Shown: in pieces, positions 42,222-49,913 of the stretch
Layout of the letters: each line of letters opens with the position of its first letter
Numbering within the stretch: position 1 is the first letter of the stretch
Origin: DASPNM01 sp035626515
GTDB taxonomy: Bacteria > Bacteroidota > Bacteroidia > Chitinophagales > Chitinophagaceae
DNA length: 64,000 nt
Assembly: GCA_035626515.1 (NCBI GenBank)
Contig: DASPNM010000026.1
Span: 62,001-126,000 of the forward strand
Direction of reading: 5' to 3'
Made by a program: the position numbers and the translations under genes
The notes under the pieces: generated by a model
What the model was told of the DNA's origin: nothing
What the model saw: only the letters and a program-made list of their open reading frames with translations
The model's database searches: none

Positions 42222-42479
42222 TTACCCGAGTCCCTGCCTCAACTGATTGACCCGCTCCTGCGCTGCTGCTTTTCTCTTCCGTACCCGCTGCAGCTCTTCC
42301 GCCACTTTACCATTGCTGCGAAGGAACAGGCGGCCCAGGCGGTTCACCCAGATTCGGGGTGCATTCAGGATCCGCCCGCGGGTAACGCTCCCTTTTTCAG
42401 GAGCCATCAATAAGCCGATGGAAATACCTGCAATTGCGCCGGCGATCATTCCTACCACCATTTTTCCAGTATCAGTCAT
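42222..42479 (-). CDS. YtxH domain small membrane protein
   Basis: An 85-residue protein from the ATG at 42479 (MTDTGKMVVGMIAGAIAGIS). One N-terminal Gly/Ala-rich membrane helix with the APEKG turn (LLMAPEKGSVTRGRI) is the YtxH (PF12732) hallmark, followed by a basic amphipathic helix (VAEELQRVRKRKAAAQERVN). An upstream in-frame extension of 24 codons is unlikely to be translated. YtxH proteins are general-stress membrane proteins of unknown role. Confidence 0.8.
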   Translation of the reverse strand: MTDTGKMVVGMIAGAIAGISIGLLMAPEKGSVTRGRILNAPRIWVNRLGRLFLRSNGKVAEELQRVRKRKAAAQERVNQLRQGLG

Positions 42480-42610
42480 AACTAACGGTTTAAGAATTAA
42501 GAAAAACAGGATGCCGATACTGTTTTTATCAGAAAAATCATACCAAAGCATTCCCGCCCAGTTTGGTAGTGTTTTTGAAACCGGTAAGCAGAATCATAAA
42601 TCTTACTACT

Positions 42611-43072
42611 ATGAAAAAAGTACTTAATCCGTTCCTGATTGTGGGAACCTTATGCGCCACGCTGTTTCTTTCGGCCTGCGAGGAAGTGGACCTGGATGAC
42701 ACTTATGTGCTCAGTGGCACCGCTTCGGGCAGCCAGGAGGTACCGCCCGTTGGATCGGCAGGCAGTGGGATGTTGACGGGAACCTATGACGCTGATGACA
42801 ACCTGTTGCAGTATTCCATTACCTGGACCGGCCTGACGGGTCCGGCTTCTGCAATTCACTTTCATGGTCCCGCCGCGGCCGGCGCCAACGCGGGTCCCAT
42901 CCACACGCTGACTATTATCAATAACGGCACGGCGGGCAGCGCGGGAGGCAACATCACGATCGCCGATTCCACCGAGACCTACCTGCTGAGTGGACGTATC
43001 TACTACAACATTCACACGGCGGCAAATCCAAACGGCGAGATCCGTGGACAGGTATCGGCGACGAATGAATAA
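42611..43072 (+). CDS. CHRD domain lipoprotein
   Basis: A 153-residue protein from the ATG at 42611 (MKKVLNPFLIVGTLCATLFL), a lipoprotein signal with the lipobox ending LSAC at about residue 23. LSGTASGSQEVPPVGSAGSG, IHFHGPAAAGANAGPIHTL, and YNIHTAANPNGEIRGQV are the three hallmarks of the CHRD (PF07452) domain, known from chordin and many bacterial surface proteins; its molecular role is unknown. A rho-independent hairpin follows 17 bp after the stop. Confidence 0.93.
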   Translation: MKKVLNPFLIVGTLCATLFLSACEEVDLDDTYVLSGTASGSQEVPPVGSAGSGMLTGTYDADDNLLQYSITWTGLTGPASAIHFHGPAAAGANAGPIHTLTIINNGTAGSAGGNITIADSTETYLLSGRIYYNIHTAANPNGEIRGQVSATNE

Positions 43073-43088
43073 AGACGAATCGACGGAA

Positions 43089-43111
43089 GACCCCCGGGGT
43101 TACCGGGGGTC
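43089..43111 (+). terminator. terminator of the CHRD gene
   Basis: GACCCCCGG and CCGGGGGTC form a 9-bp stem around GGTTA, followed by GTTTCG, 17 bp after the stop. Confidence 0.7.
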
Positions 43112-43288
43112 GTTTCGCAATAGAAACATAAGGCCTTTACCGGCGGCCGAAAATTGTTTCGCTGCAAAAAATTCCTCGACTGTAACGAACGGTTTTTTCC
43201 GTTGCGAAACGGTATTGCAGTATTGATTTTGACCAGGTCGCCGTTAACTGAGCGCCTGGTTTTAAGCATTAGTTAAGGCAAAAACGGC

Positions 43289-43296
43289 TATTTTTG
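43289..43296 (+). promoter_or_regulatory. -7 promoter box for the tRNA gene
   Basis: TATTTTTG matches TAnnTTTG and ends 11 bp upstream of the tRNA. A clear -33 TTG is not seen. Confidence 0.5.
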
Positions 43297-43307
43297 CGCC
43301 CGATCAG

Positions 43308-43381
43308 GGCGGGATAGCTCAGGCGGTTAGAGCGTTGGATTCATAACCCAAAGGTCTCGGGTTCAACTCCCGATCCCGCTA
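43308..43381 (+). tRNA. tRNA-Met (anticodon CAT)
   Basis: A 74-nt cloverleaf: acceptor GGCGGGA pairs with TCCCGCT (the terminal pair is G-T), D-arm GCTC/GAGC, anticodon stem-loop with TTCATAA (anticodon CAT, positions 34-36; its last pair, 31-39, is A-C), and a T-arm TCGGG TTCAACT CCCGA with the canonical TTCAA. The CCA is not encoded. A CAT anticodon fits elongator or initiator methionine, or isoleucine-2 after lysidine modification; the G-T terminal pair is not a simple initiator signature, so elongator tRNA-Met is favoured. Confidence 0.92.
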
Positions 43382-43731
43382 CATTCGGAGATGTTTAGGG
43401 TTTAGCGGGAAGGGTGTAGAACATCGAGGTGTTGTTAGGAAGTTAGGGCGTTTGAGGGTTAGGTAGCGGAAAGAACCTCCATCCACTTCAACATCTGATA
43501 TTTATTATCTAATATTTTCCCCTCCCTTATCAACGTGTCAGCTTATCAACCTGTCAACTGAACAGCAGGTTTGAGGCTTGCGGCGGTCGCAGAAAAAGAT
43601 TACCAGGTAACCAGTAAACCAGTACCGAACCCCAGGATTATAGTTCTCCCCACTATCGACCACCGACTCACGACTACCGACTCCAAATAAATGGCACGAT
43701 TATTTTTCATATGTCCCCTCAAAACAGGACT
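43382..43731. other. 350-bp intergenic region with four degenerate repeat tracts
   Basis: No gene seen. It holds four tracts of 7-10-bp degenerate units: a GTTAGG-type tract (43434-43463), a TATCAAC/TGTCAAC-type tract (43529-43560), an ACCAGTAA-type tract (43600-43628) and a CGACTACCGA-type tract (43651-43683), the last shared with two other intergenic regions of the window. Confidence 0.7.
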
Positions 43732-43890
43732 ATGAAGAATCTGTGGATGCTGCTCCTGCTCGCCATGGTCACTATTTTAAGCGGCTGCGAAGTGATCGGA
43801 GATATTTTCAAGGCGGGCATCTGGGTCGGGCTGTTTATCGCCGCACTTGTGATCGGACTGATCGTCTATTTCATGACCCGGAGAAGGTAA
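43732..43890 (+). CDS. small lipoprotein with one membrane helix
   Basis: A 52-residue protein. MKNLWMLLLLAMVTILSGCE is a lipoprotein signal with the lipobox ILSGC (Cys19), followed by EVIGDIFKAGIWVGLFIAAL and the membrane helix VIGLIVYFMTRRR. An ACAGGAC stretch lies just before the start. Such short proteins occur across Bacteroidota, and I know of no function. A bidirectional hairpin follows at once. Confidence 0.8.
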   Translation: MKNLWMLLLLAMVTILSGCEVIGDIFKAGIWVGLFIAALVIGLIVYFMTRRR

Positions 43891-43894
43891 AAAA

Positions 43895-43927
43895 ATCCCC
43901 CCGTCCGTTTTGGCGGATCGGAGGGAT
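43895..43927 (-). terminator. shared (bidirectional) terminator
   Basis: ATCCCCCCGTCCG pairs with CGGATCGGAGGGAT with one mismatch and one wobble around TTTTGG. On the minus strand it is followed by seven T residues; it ends 15 bp past the stop of the DUF4136 gene. It may also stop the plus-strand lipoprotein gene. Confidence 0.75.
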
Positions 43928-43941
43928 GCGGTCCGTCCGAA

Positions 43942-44517
43942 TTAGTTTTTCGCGAGGTCGAACTTGCGGAAGATCGCCCGGACGCTGTTGTCGATTTCCC
44001 TTTTCGTGAGGTTCCTGCTGTTCACCTCATCGGTGGTCCAGCCCTGCCACACCACTTTGTCCTTTTTCGCATCGATCATCGTGATTGTCACTGTCCCTTC
44101 CCGCACCGTCCGCTGGCCGCGGTCGTATCCGAGAAACTGAGAAGGATAATAGATGGTCATATAGCGCCGGGTGTATGGGTTGTACACCACCCGCGTATAA
44201 GGCTCAGAATAAACCGGATCGCTCGTCTCCTCTACGGATTTTTCGACGAGTACATCATAACTGAGCAGTACATCCGGCTTTTGCCTGGTTTCGTTCCAAC
44301 CCGCTTTTTCAAGCTCGCGGTTCACCGCCTGGCGGATCTGCTGCTGAGTCAGATCATTACGCACTTCGCCGCTTTCATCTTTTTCGATCCAGGCGAAACT
44401 GCGGTAGCGGCTGAAATCCGCATGCTCGTCTTTCTTGATGTGTGCAGTAGAAGCGCAACCGGCGAAAAACACGACCATTCCCGCCACAAGGCTCCACAGT
44501 TTGAATATACGGGGCAT
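43942..44517 (-). CDS. DUF4136 lipoprotein
   Basis: A 191-residue protein. A lipoprotein signal (LVAGMVVFFAGC) puts the lipid-modified Cys at about residue 21. The mature protein begins with ADFSRYRSFAWIEKDESGEV, has LTQQQIRQAVNRELEKAGWN, and continues DVLLSYDVLVEKSVEETSDP, REGTVTITMIDAKKDKVVWQ and RNLTKREIDNSVRAIFRKF. These are the landmarks of DUF4136 (PF13590). Function unknown; typically a periplasmic-face lipoprotein. It is monocistronic. Confidence 0.9.
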   Translation of the reverse strand: MPRIFKLWSLVAGMVVFFAGCASTAHIKKDEHADFSRYRSFAWIEKDESGEVRNDLTQQQIRQAVNRELEKAGWNETRQKPDVLLSYDVLVEKSVEETSDPVYSEPYTRVVYNPYTRRYMTIYYPSQFLGYDRGQRTVREGTVTITMIDAKKDKVVWQGWTTDEVNSRNLTKREIDNSVRAIFRKFDLAKN

Positions 44518-44644
44518 AAGTTTCTTTTTAGTTCGCTAACAAGACGATGTATCAACGGTAAAAACAGGGCCCGGTTTACTAAGGAGATGTGAAAAAACTC
44601 TTCGTACTTTAGATATCCTTATTTACAAATTAAATCCACAGATT

Positions 44645-44929
44645 ATGCCACGCTATATCATCGAGAGAGAGATCCCGGGTGCCGGGAATTTGAGTCCGGA
44701 TCAACTGGTCGGAATTTCCCAAAAATCGTGCTCGGTGCTCGACAAGATGGGACCGCAGATACAGTGGGTCCACAGTTATGTGGCCGGCGACAAGATCTAC
44801 TGCATTTACAACGCACCGAACGAGGAAATGATCCGCCAGCACGCGACGCAAGGCGGATTCCCCGCAAACAGGGTGACGCGCATCAGCCACGTGATTGACC
44901 CCGTCACATCCGAAGGCATGATGGAGTAA
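44645..44929 (+). CDS. DUF4242 (SCO4226-type nickel-binding) protein
   Basis: A 94-residue protein. MPRYIIEREIPGAGNLSPDQ, QWVHSYVAGDKIYCIYNAPN, and RQHATQGGFPANRVTRISHV match DUF4242, whose Streptomyces member SCO4226 binds nickel. The fold is a ferredoxin-like alpha/beta barrel; ligand-like His residues are H43, H66 and H82. Function unknown. It ends immediately before the convergent beta-CASP gene. Confidence 0.85.
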   Translation: MPRYIIEREIPGAGNLSPDQLVGISQKSCSVLDKMGPQIQWVHSYVAGDKIYCIYNAPNEEMIRQHATQGGFPANRVTRISHVIDPVTSEGMME

Positions 44930-46333
44930 TCAGCCCAGGCCAATTTCGTGGTGTCTTTCGGGAATCTCTACATCCACGAATCCTTTCCGGATCAGCCGCT
45001 GCTTGAAGTCCAGCTGCACCGGATATTCTCCGTGGACGAGAAAAAGTTTTTTTATACCCGCGGGATCCTGGCAGGCCAGCCACTGGCTGAGATCCTGGAA
45101 GTCGCCGTGCGCGCTCATGCTGCGAATAGCTCCGATTTCTGCGTTCACCTGGTGCTCCACCCCGAAAATGTTGACCTCCCGGTCCCCCGCCATCAACCGT
45201 CCGCCCAGGGAACCGGGTTCGCAATATCCCGTCAGGAGAATGGTGTTGCGGCCGTTCTCGACATTGTTGCTTATGTGGTGCTTTACCCGTCCGGCGTCGG
45301 CCATCCCGCTCGCCGAGATGATCACCATGGGTCCATTTTGAAAATTCAGAAGCTTCGACTGTTCCGCGGTTTGTATGTAGCGGAGACCCGTGAAGGAAAA
45401 CGGATCCTTGTCGGCTTCCAGCAGCTTGCGAACCGCCGTGTTGAAATATTGGGAATAGCGCTTCACGATCTCGGTGGCTTCCGAACTAAGCGGACTGTCT
45501 ACATAATAATCAAGGTCCGGCAGTTGGTTTTCCAGTTCAAGCTGGTTGAAAGAAAACAGCAACTCCTGAGTACGTCCGACGCTGAACGCCGGCATGATCA
45601 GCTTCCCTTTCTTCTGCAGGCAGGCCTTTTCCACCCAGCGCAGCAGCAGGTCGGGTGTTGTGATCACCTCGTCATGCAGGCTGTTTCCGTAAGTGGATTC
45701 CAGAATGATATAATCTGCCTGCGGGAACTCCGCCGGCGAGCGCAGGATCAGGTCGCGGTACCGCCCCACGTCGCCGCTGAAGGTGAGGCGCGTTTGCTTC
45801 CCGTTTTCCCGGATGCGCAGGTGCACGCAGGAACTTCCGATGATATGCCCCGCGTCAGTAAACATCGCTTCTACCCCATCCATTACCTGGAACCAGGTAT
45901 CGTACTCCACTGCTGAGAAGAGATCCAGGCATTTTTTCACATCCTCGCTATCGTAGAGCGGCCGCACATAAGGAAGTCCCGCAATCGCCCGGTGCTTGTT
46001 TGCATATTTTGCTTCGTCTTCCTGGATTCCCGCCGAATCGACCAGCAGCACCTGGGTAAGGTCGCGCGTTGCCGGATTGCAGTAGATTTTGCCGGAAAAA
46101 CCTTCCTGCACCAATCGCGGGATCAGCCCGCTGTGGTCGATGTGCGCATGCGAAAGCAACAACGCATCTACATCCCGGGGATTAAATCCAAAGTCGCGGT
46201 TGAGCAGGTCTGTTTCCTTCCCCATTCCCTGGAACATGCCGCAATCCAGGAGAATTTTTTTTCCATTCCGGAGTGTGAGCAGGTGCTTCGACCCCGTGAC
46301 CGTTCGCGCCGCCCCGTGAAAAGCTATCTTCAT
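44930..46333 (-). CDS. beta-CASP metallo-beta-lactamase, mRNA 3'-end processing/exonuclease-like
   Basis: A 467-residue protein; the ATG at 46333 (MKIAFHGAARTVTGSKHLLT) is chosen over a 54-bp upstream extension. It has LLSHAHIDHSG (metal-binding HxHxDH, residues 62-67), AMFTDAGHIIGSSCVHL, TFSGDVGR, and the beta-CASP motifs LIMPAFSVGRTQE and MVIISASGMADAGRVKHHI, then MSAHGDFQDL and FLVHGE at the C-terminus. This is the family of RNA exo/endonucleases related to RNase J and CPSF-73. The substrate is not known. It starts upstream of a degenerate repeat tract that separates it from the thioesterase-like gene on the same strand. Confidence 0.92.
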   Translation of the reverse strand: MKIAFHGAARTVTGSKHLLTLRNGKKILLDCGMFQGMGKETDLLNRDFGFNPRDVDALLLSHAHIDHSGLIPRLVQEGFSGKIYCNPATRDLTQVLLVDSAGIQEDEAKYANKHRAIAGLPYVRPLYDSEDVKKCLDLFSAVEYDTWFQVMDGVEAMFTDAGHIIGSSCVHLRIRENGKQTRLTFSGDVGRYRDLILRSPAEFPQADYIILESTYGNSLHDEVITTPDLLLRWVEKACLQKKGKLIMPAFSVGRTQELLFSFNQLELENQLPDLDYYVDSPLSSEATEIVKRYSQYFNTAVRKLLEADKDPFSFTGLRYIQTAEQSKLLNFQNGPMVIISASGMADAGRVKHHISNNVENGRNTILLTGYCEPGSLGGRLMAGDREVNIFGVEHQVNAEIGAIRSMSAHGDFQDLSQWLACQDPAGIKKLFLVHGEYPVQLDFKQRLIRKGFVDVEIPERHHEIGLG

Positions 46334-46370
46334 GAGTAATAATCTGAATATGAAATTAACGCAACAACCC

Positions 46371-46414
46371 CCACCAACACCGACCATCGACTACCGATTA
46401 CCGGCTATCGACTG
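46371..46414. repeat. CGACTACCGA-type degenerate tandem repeat
   Basis: Units such as CGACCATCGACTACCGATTA and CGGCTATCGACTG alternate at about 7-9 bp. The tract supplies the last codons and stop of the thioesterase-like gene at 46398. Confidence 0.6.
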
Positions 46415-46946
46415 AATTCCTCTTCCTGAACGACCAGGTAACGGCAAACTCCGCCACCACTTCTCCCTGTTCATTCGTGCCGATAGAACGTGCCTCTACC
46501 GTGGCCGCCTCGCCGCCCGCGACGGCCTGCTCCACCGCCCGGCCAATGGCTTCCCCATCATTGCAGGTGAACCGAATCAGGCCCCTCGCCTTTCGCGAAT
46601 ACACCGATTCCACCCGGACCACCAGCAGGGCGACCGAAGGACGCCTGCCGTGCACATGGCACATTGCCAGTGCACCCGTGCTCATTTCCGCCGCCATACT
46701 CAGACAAGCGAAATAGAGCGAGTGGAATGGATTCCGGGTAAACCAGCGATACCGTATCGTCGTAACGCAACGCGATTCATCAATATGTGCAATACGCACT
46801 CCGGCGAAAAGTGCGCTGGGAAGCCGGCTCAGGAGGAACAGCCGGAAACGAAGCGGATGGCGGACCAGCCGGAGAAAGTCAGACACGTCCCAAGCTACTG
46901 TATATTCGATTAATTTCACCGCAGGAAAAGTTCCGGGAATTTGCAA
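46398..46946 (-). CDS. DUF4442 / PaaI-type thioesterase-like protein
   Basis: A 182-residue protein. FLRLVRHPLRFRLFLLSRLP, then ALFAGVRIAHIDESRCVTTI, FTRNPFHSLYFACLSMAAEM and STGALAMCHVHGRRPSVALL form a hot-dog fold of the DUF4442 (acyl-CoA thioesterase-like) group. SLYFACLSMAAEMSTG occupies the substrate-channel helix. Thioesterase activity is an inference. The C-terminus (NSVDSR) lies inside a degenerate repeat tract, so its end may be a recent change. It is divergent from the DUF6263 gene, 41 bp away. Confidence 0.75.
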   Translation of the reverse strand: MQIPGTFPAVKLIEYTVAWDVSDFLRLVRHPLRFRLFLLSRLPSALFAGVRIAHIDESRCVTTIRYRWFTRNPFHSLYFACLSMAAEMSTGALAMCHVHGRRPSVALLVVRVESVYSRKARGLIRFTCNDGEAIGRAVEQAVAGGEAATVEARSIGTNEQGEVVAEFAVTWSFRKRNSVDSR

Positions 46947-46987
46947 CGCTTTTACTTGTCGCTCGTCAACTCTGAGACTAATCCCAT

Positions 46988-47854
46988 ATGAAATGCTTCC
47001 TCATCGCGGCCCTCATCGGCTGCACGGTACAAGCCAGCGGGCAAGCCTATCAGGCCAGTCTGAAATTCTCCCCCGACCAAAAATGGAAAGTGACCACCAG
47101 CGTCAAAACCCACCTCGCGCAACAGGTCATGAACCAGGCTGTCGACTTTGATGTCGATGGGGAAGCGGTCCAGCTGTACACCGTTACGCACGCGGCAGGC
47201 GGCAGCAGCACGCTAAGGCACCGGGCGGAGGCGATCCGCTTTCATTTCGACGGGATGGGACAGAAGCGAAGTTTCGACTCGAAAAACGATAAGGACCTGT
47301 CAGGGCCTTTTGGAAAACCCGTCAGGCAATTATTGGATCAAAGTTTCGATATGGTGCTGGATCCCATGGGCCGGGTGTTGATGGTGCAGCCCGAAACACT
47401 GGAGCTGGAAATCGACGAAAGATTACAGCTGATCATGGATCTAATGAGCCACCTGTTTGACGGCATCAAGCCTCCTCAGCGCGGTCGTCCGAGTTTTTTC
47501 ACCGTACTGCCGGACAGTGCAGTCAATATCGGCAGCAAATGGAACTTTTCTTTCCAGGATTCCACCGGGGCTTACAGCACCGACTATGAGCTGAGCTCGC
47601 TTACCGACTCGACCCTCGTTATTGATCTCAAAGGTAAATCCCGCACCAGCAGCGCATCTGAGATGATGGGCATGGAGGTGATTACGACACTCGACAACCA
47701 AACCAGCGGGCAGATACTCGTGGACCGGGGTACAGGGATTCTTCGCGAAAAAAACCTGGTCATTCATTCCAGCGGCAGCAGGATCGCTATGGGAGGAACG
47801 ATGCCGGTGAATGCGACGACAAATGTACACGTTTGGGTAACCCGGTCGGACTGA
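46988..47854 (+). CDS. secreted DUF6263-type hypothetical protein
   Basis: A 288-residue protein with a signal peptide (MKCFLIAALIGCTVQASGQA). Its body is a beta-strand-rich secreted protein: YQASLKFSPDQKWKVTTSVK, LLDQSFDMVLDPMGRVLMVQ, FTVLPDSAVNIGSKWNFSFQ, TSGQILVDRGTGILREKNLV. This arrangement matches DUF6263, found mostly in Bacteroidota and of unknown function. Its stop is directly adjacent to the convergent lysA stop. No obvious operon partner. Confidence 0.75.
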   Translation: MKCFLIAALIGCTVQASGQAYQASLKFSPDQKWKVTTSVKTHLAQQVMNQAVDFDVDGEAVQLYTVTHAAGGSSTLRHRAEAIRFHFDGMGQKRSFDSKNDKDLSGPFGKPVRQLLDQSFDMVLDPMGRVLMVQPETLELEIDERLQLIMDLMSHLFDGIKPPQRGRPSFFTVLPDSAVNIGSKWNFSFQDSTGAYSTDYELSSLTDSTLVIDLKGKSRTSSASEMMGMEVITTLDNQTSGQILVDRGTGILREKNLVIHSSGSRIAMGGTMPVNATTNVHVWVTRSD

Positions 47855-49069
47855 TCAGATCACTTCGACCTGGTTGCGCAACAGGTCTTCGAACTCGTCC
47901 GCCTTCCGAATCAGGTACGCTTCCCCGTTTTTCACCATTACTTCCGCCGGCTTCAGTCTCGAATTGAAATTCGAAGCCATTTCGAATCCATAGGCGCCGG
48001 CGTTGTAAAAAACAAGATAGTCTCCCTCCCGAACCTCGTTCAGCTTGCGGTCCCACGCGAACGTGTCGGTTTCGCAAATATTTCCAACAACCGTATAGAT
48101 GCGCTCATTTCCACGCGGATTGGAAATGTTCTCAATGTGGTGGTATGCTTCGTAGAACATGGGACGGATGAGGTGGTTGAAGCCGCTGTTGACTCCCACG
48201 AAAACGGTCGCCGGTGTTTGCTTGATTACGTTCGTTCTCACGATGAAATATCCCGCTTGGCTGACCAGGTATTTCCCTGGCTCAAACCAGACTTCCAGCT
48301 GCCGGCCGGAATCTTTTCCAAACTGATTGAACCTCGCAGCCACTTCGCGACCGAGCGTCTCCACATCGGTCTCCGGATCTTCGGGTTGATAGGGCACCTT
48401 GAATCCGCTTCCCAGGTCCACGAACTCCAGGTCGGGGAAATGCGTGGCCAAATCGAACATCAGCTCGAGTCCTTCGAGGAACACACCAACGTCCTTGATT
48501 TCGCTGCCGGTATGCATGTGAAGGCCGTTCACCCGCAGCTTCGTTGAACGCACCACTCTCTCGATATGCCGGAGCTGGTGAATGGAAATGCCAAACTTAC
48601 TGTCCACGTGGCCGGTCGAAATCTTGAAATTTCCGCCCGCCATGATATGCGGGTTCACCCGGATGGAGACGGGATAGTTGCTCCCAAAACGGTTTCCGAA
48701 CTGTTCCAGGATCGAAATGTTATCAATATTGATGCGGACTCCAAACTCCCGCGCCTGCAGCACTTCTTCCATGTCCACGCTGTTCGGGGTATAGAGAATA
48801 TCGGTCACCGCGAATCCCGCCTTCAGCGCCATTTTCACCTCGTTGATGCTGACGCAATCCGCCCCGGCGCCCAACTGCCGGATGAACTTGAGGATGTTGA
48901 TGTTGGTCAGCGCTTTGCAGGCGTAGAAAAAACGCGTCTTTGTGCCCCGGAAAGCCTTCGCCAACTTATCGTATTGCTCGCCGATCTTTTCGGCATGATA
49001 AACATAAACGGGAGTTCCGAAACGCCCGGCAACCTCAAGAAGCTGCGCGTGGGAAAGGCTGTGCGACAT
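47855..49069 (-). CDS. lysA: diaminopimelate decarboxylase
   Basis: A 404-residue pyridoxal-phosphate enzyme of fold type III that converts meso-diaminopimelate to L-lysine. RFFYACKALTNINILKF holds the PLP-Schiff-base lysine (Lys52). GLHMHTGSEIKD, FVDLGSGFKVPYQ, and WFEPGKYLVSQAGYFI cover the PLP-phosphate and substrate loops, and NICETDTFA holds the conserved Cys-E-x-D of the active site at the dimer interface. The length is normal. It is monocistronic here, and no attenuator or riboswitch is visible in the short upstream region. Confidence 0.95.
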   Translation of the reverse strand: MSHSLSHAQLLEVAGRFGTPVYVYHAEKIGEQYDKLAKAFRGTKTRFFYACKALTNINILKFIRQLGAGADCVSINEVKMALKAGFAVTDILYTPNSVDMEEVLQAREFGVRINIDNISILEQFGNRFGSNYPVSIRVNPHIMAGGNFKISTGHVDSKFGISIHQLRHIERVVRSTKLRVNGLHMHTGSEIKDVGVFLEGLELMFDLATHFPDLEFVDLGSGFKVPYQPEDPETDVETLGREVAARFNQFGKDSGRQLEVWFEPGKYLVSQAGYFIVRTNVIKQTPATVFVGVNSGFNHLIRPMFYEAYHHIENISNPRGNERIYTVVGNICETDTFAWDRKLNEVREGDYLVFYNAGAYGFEMASNFNSRLKPAEVMVKNGEAYLIRKADEFEDLLRNQVEVI

Positions 49070-49138
49070 GCGCGCGAATTTAAAGGAAATAGTTGGTGGG
49101 GGTGAAGCTGCGGAACCAACCGGGAAGCATGGAAAAAA

Positions 49139-49816
49139 TCAGGCTTCGTCTTCGCTGCGCTCACCGGGCTTCAGCACCAGCTCGCCTCCCTCGCTTACAG
49201 AAAGCACTTCTTCAGCCTCCGCTTTTCCAAAAAACGTGTCCTTTAGCACCGTGGGTTCTACCGCCTGGTCGGGAACCACTTCGCGGATTTTTGGCAGTTC
49301 CTCGGGAGAATTGATTCCGAAATAATCCATGAAGCCTTTTGATGTGGAATAAAGCAGCGGCTGACCCGGCTGCTTCTCATTGCGTCCGCTGATGACGATA
49401 AGCTCTTTTTCCAGCAGTTTTTGCACCGTGTAATCGCAGCTAACGCCCCGGATGGATTCGATCTCCCCTTTGGTAATCGGTTGTTTGTAGGCGATGATGG
49501 CAAGCGTTTCGAGTGCGGCGGCCGACAGGCGCTTCAGGAATCTGTCGCCATTCAGCTGCGCCACAGTCTTGTGATATTCTTTCCTCGTGAGGAATTGCCA
49601 CCCTCCGCCCACTTCCGTGACCTCGAAGGGAAAGCCGTGAGCAGAATACTTTTCGCGGATAGCCTCCAGCAGAGAATCTACCTGGGCCGGCGCGATCTTT
49701 TCATCGGAGAGATCCGGCGCGTTGTGGAGCAGTTCGGTAATCTCGAAAGCGGTAAGGGGTTTGTCGCTGGCAAAGATCAGCGCCTCAATGTGGCTCATCA
49801 GGATGGATGCAGTCAT
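49139..49816 (-). CDS. scpB: segregation and condensation protein B
   Basis: A 225-residue protein with two winged-helix domains. SHIEALIFASDKPLTAFEIT, FEVTEVGGGWQFLTRKEY, LSAAALETLAIIAYKQPITK, and IESIRGVSCDYTVQKLLEKE are family signatures. ScpB joins ScpA and Smc to form bacterial condensin and supports chromosome segregation. The C-terminal 40 residues are acidic and divergent. ATG at 49816 is used; ATG seven codons in is possible. No scpA is in this window. Confidence 0.95.
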   Translation of the reverse strand: MTASILMSHIEALIFASDKPLTAFEITELLHNAPDLSDEKIAPAQVDSLLEAIREKYSAHGFPFEVTEVGGGWQFLTRKEYHKTVAQLNGDRFLKRLSAAALETLAIIAYKQPITKGEIESIRGVSCDYTVQKLLEKELIVISGRNEKQPGQPLLYSTSKGFMDYFGINSPEELPKIREVVPDQAVEPTVLKDTFFGKAEAEEVLSVSEGGELVLKPGERSEDEA

Positions 49817-49913
49817 AGCTTCTGATTAGGGTCGGCTCGTTGGCCGGAAAGCAAGATAGGAATTGAGCCGGAGAAAGCTATTGCTCATTATTCACAATTC
49901 ACCGCCTCACCCG

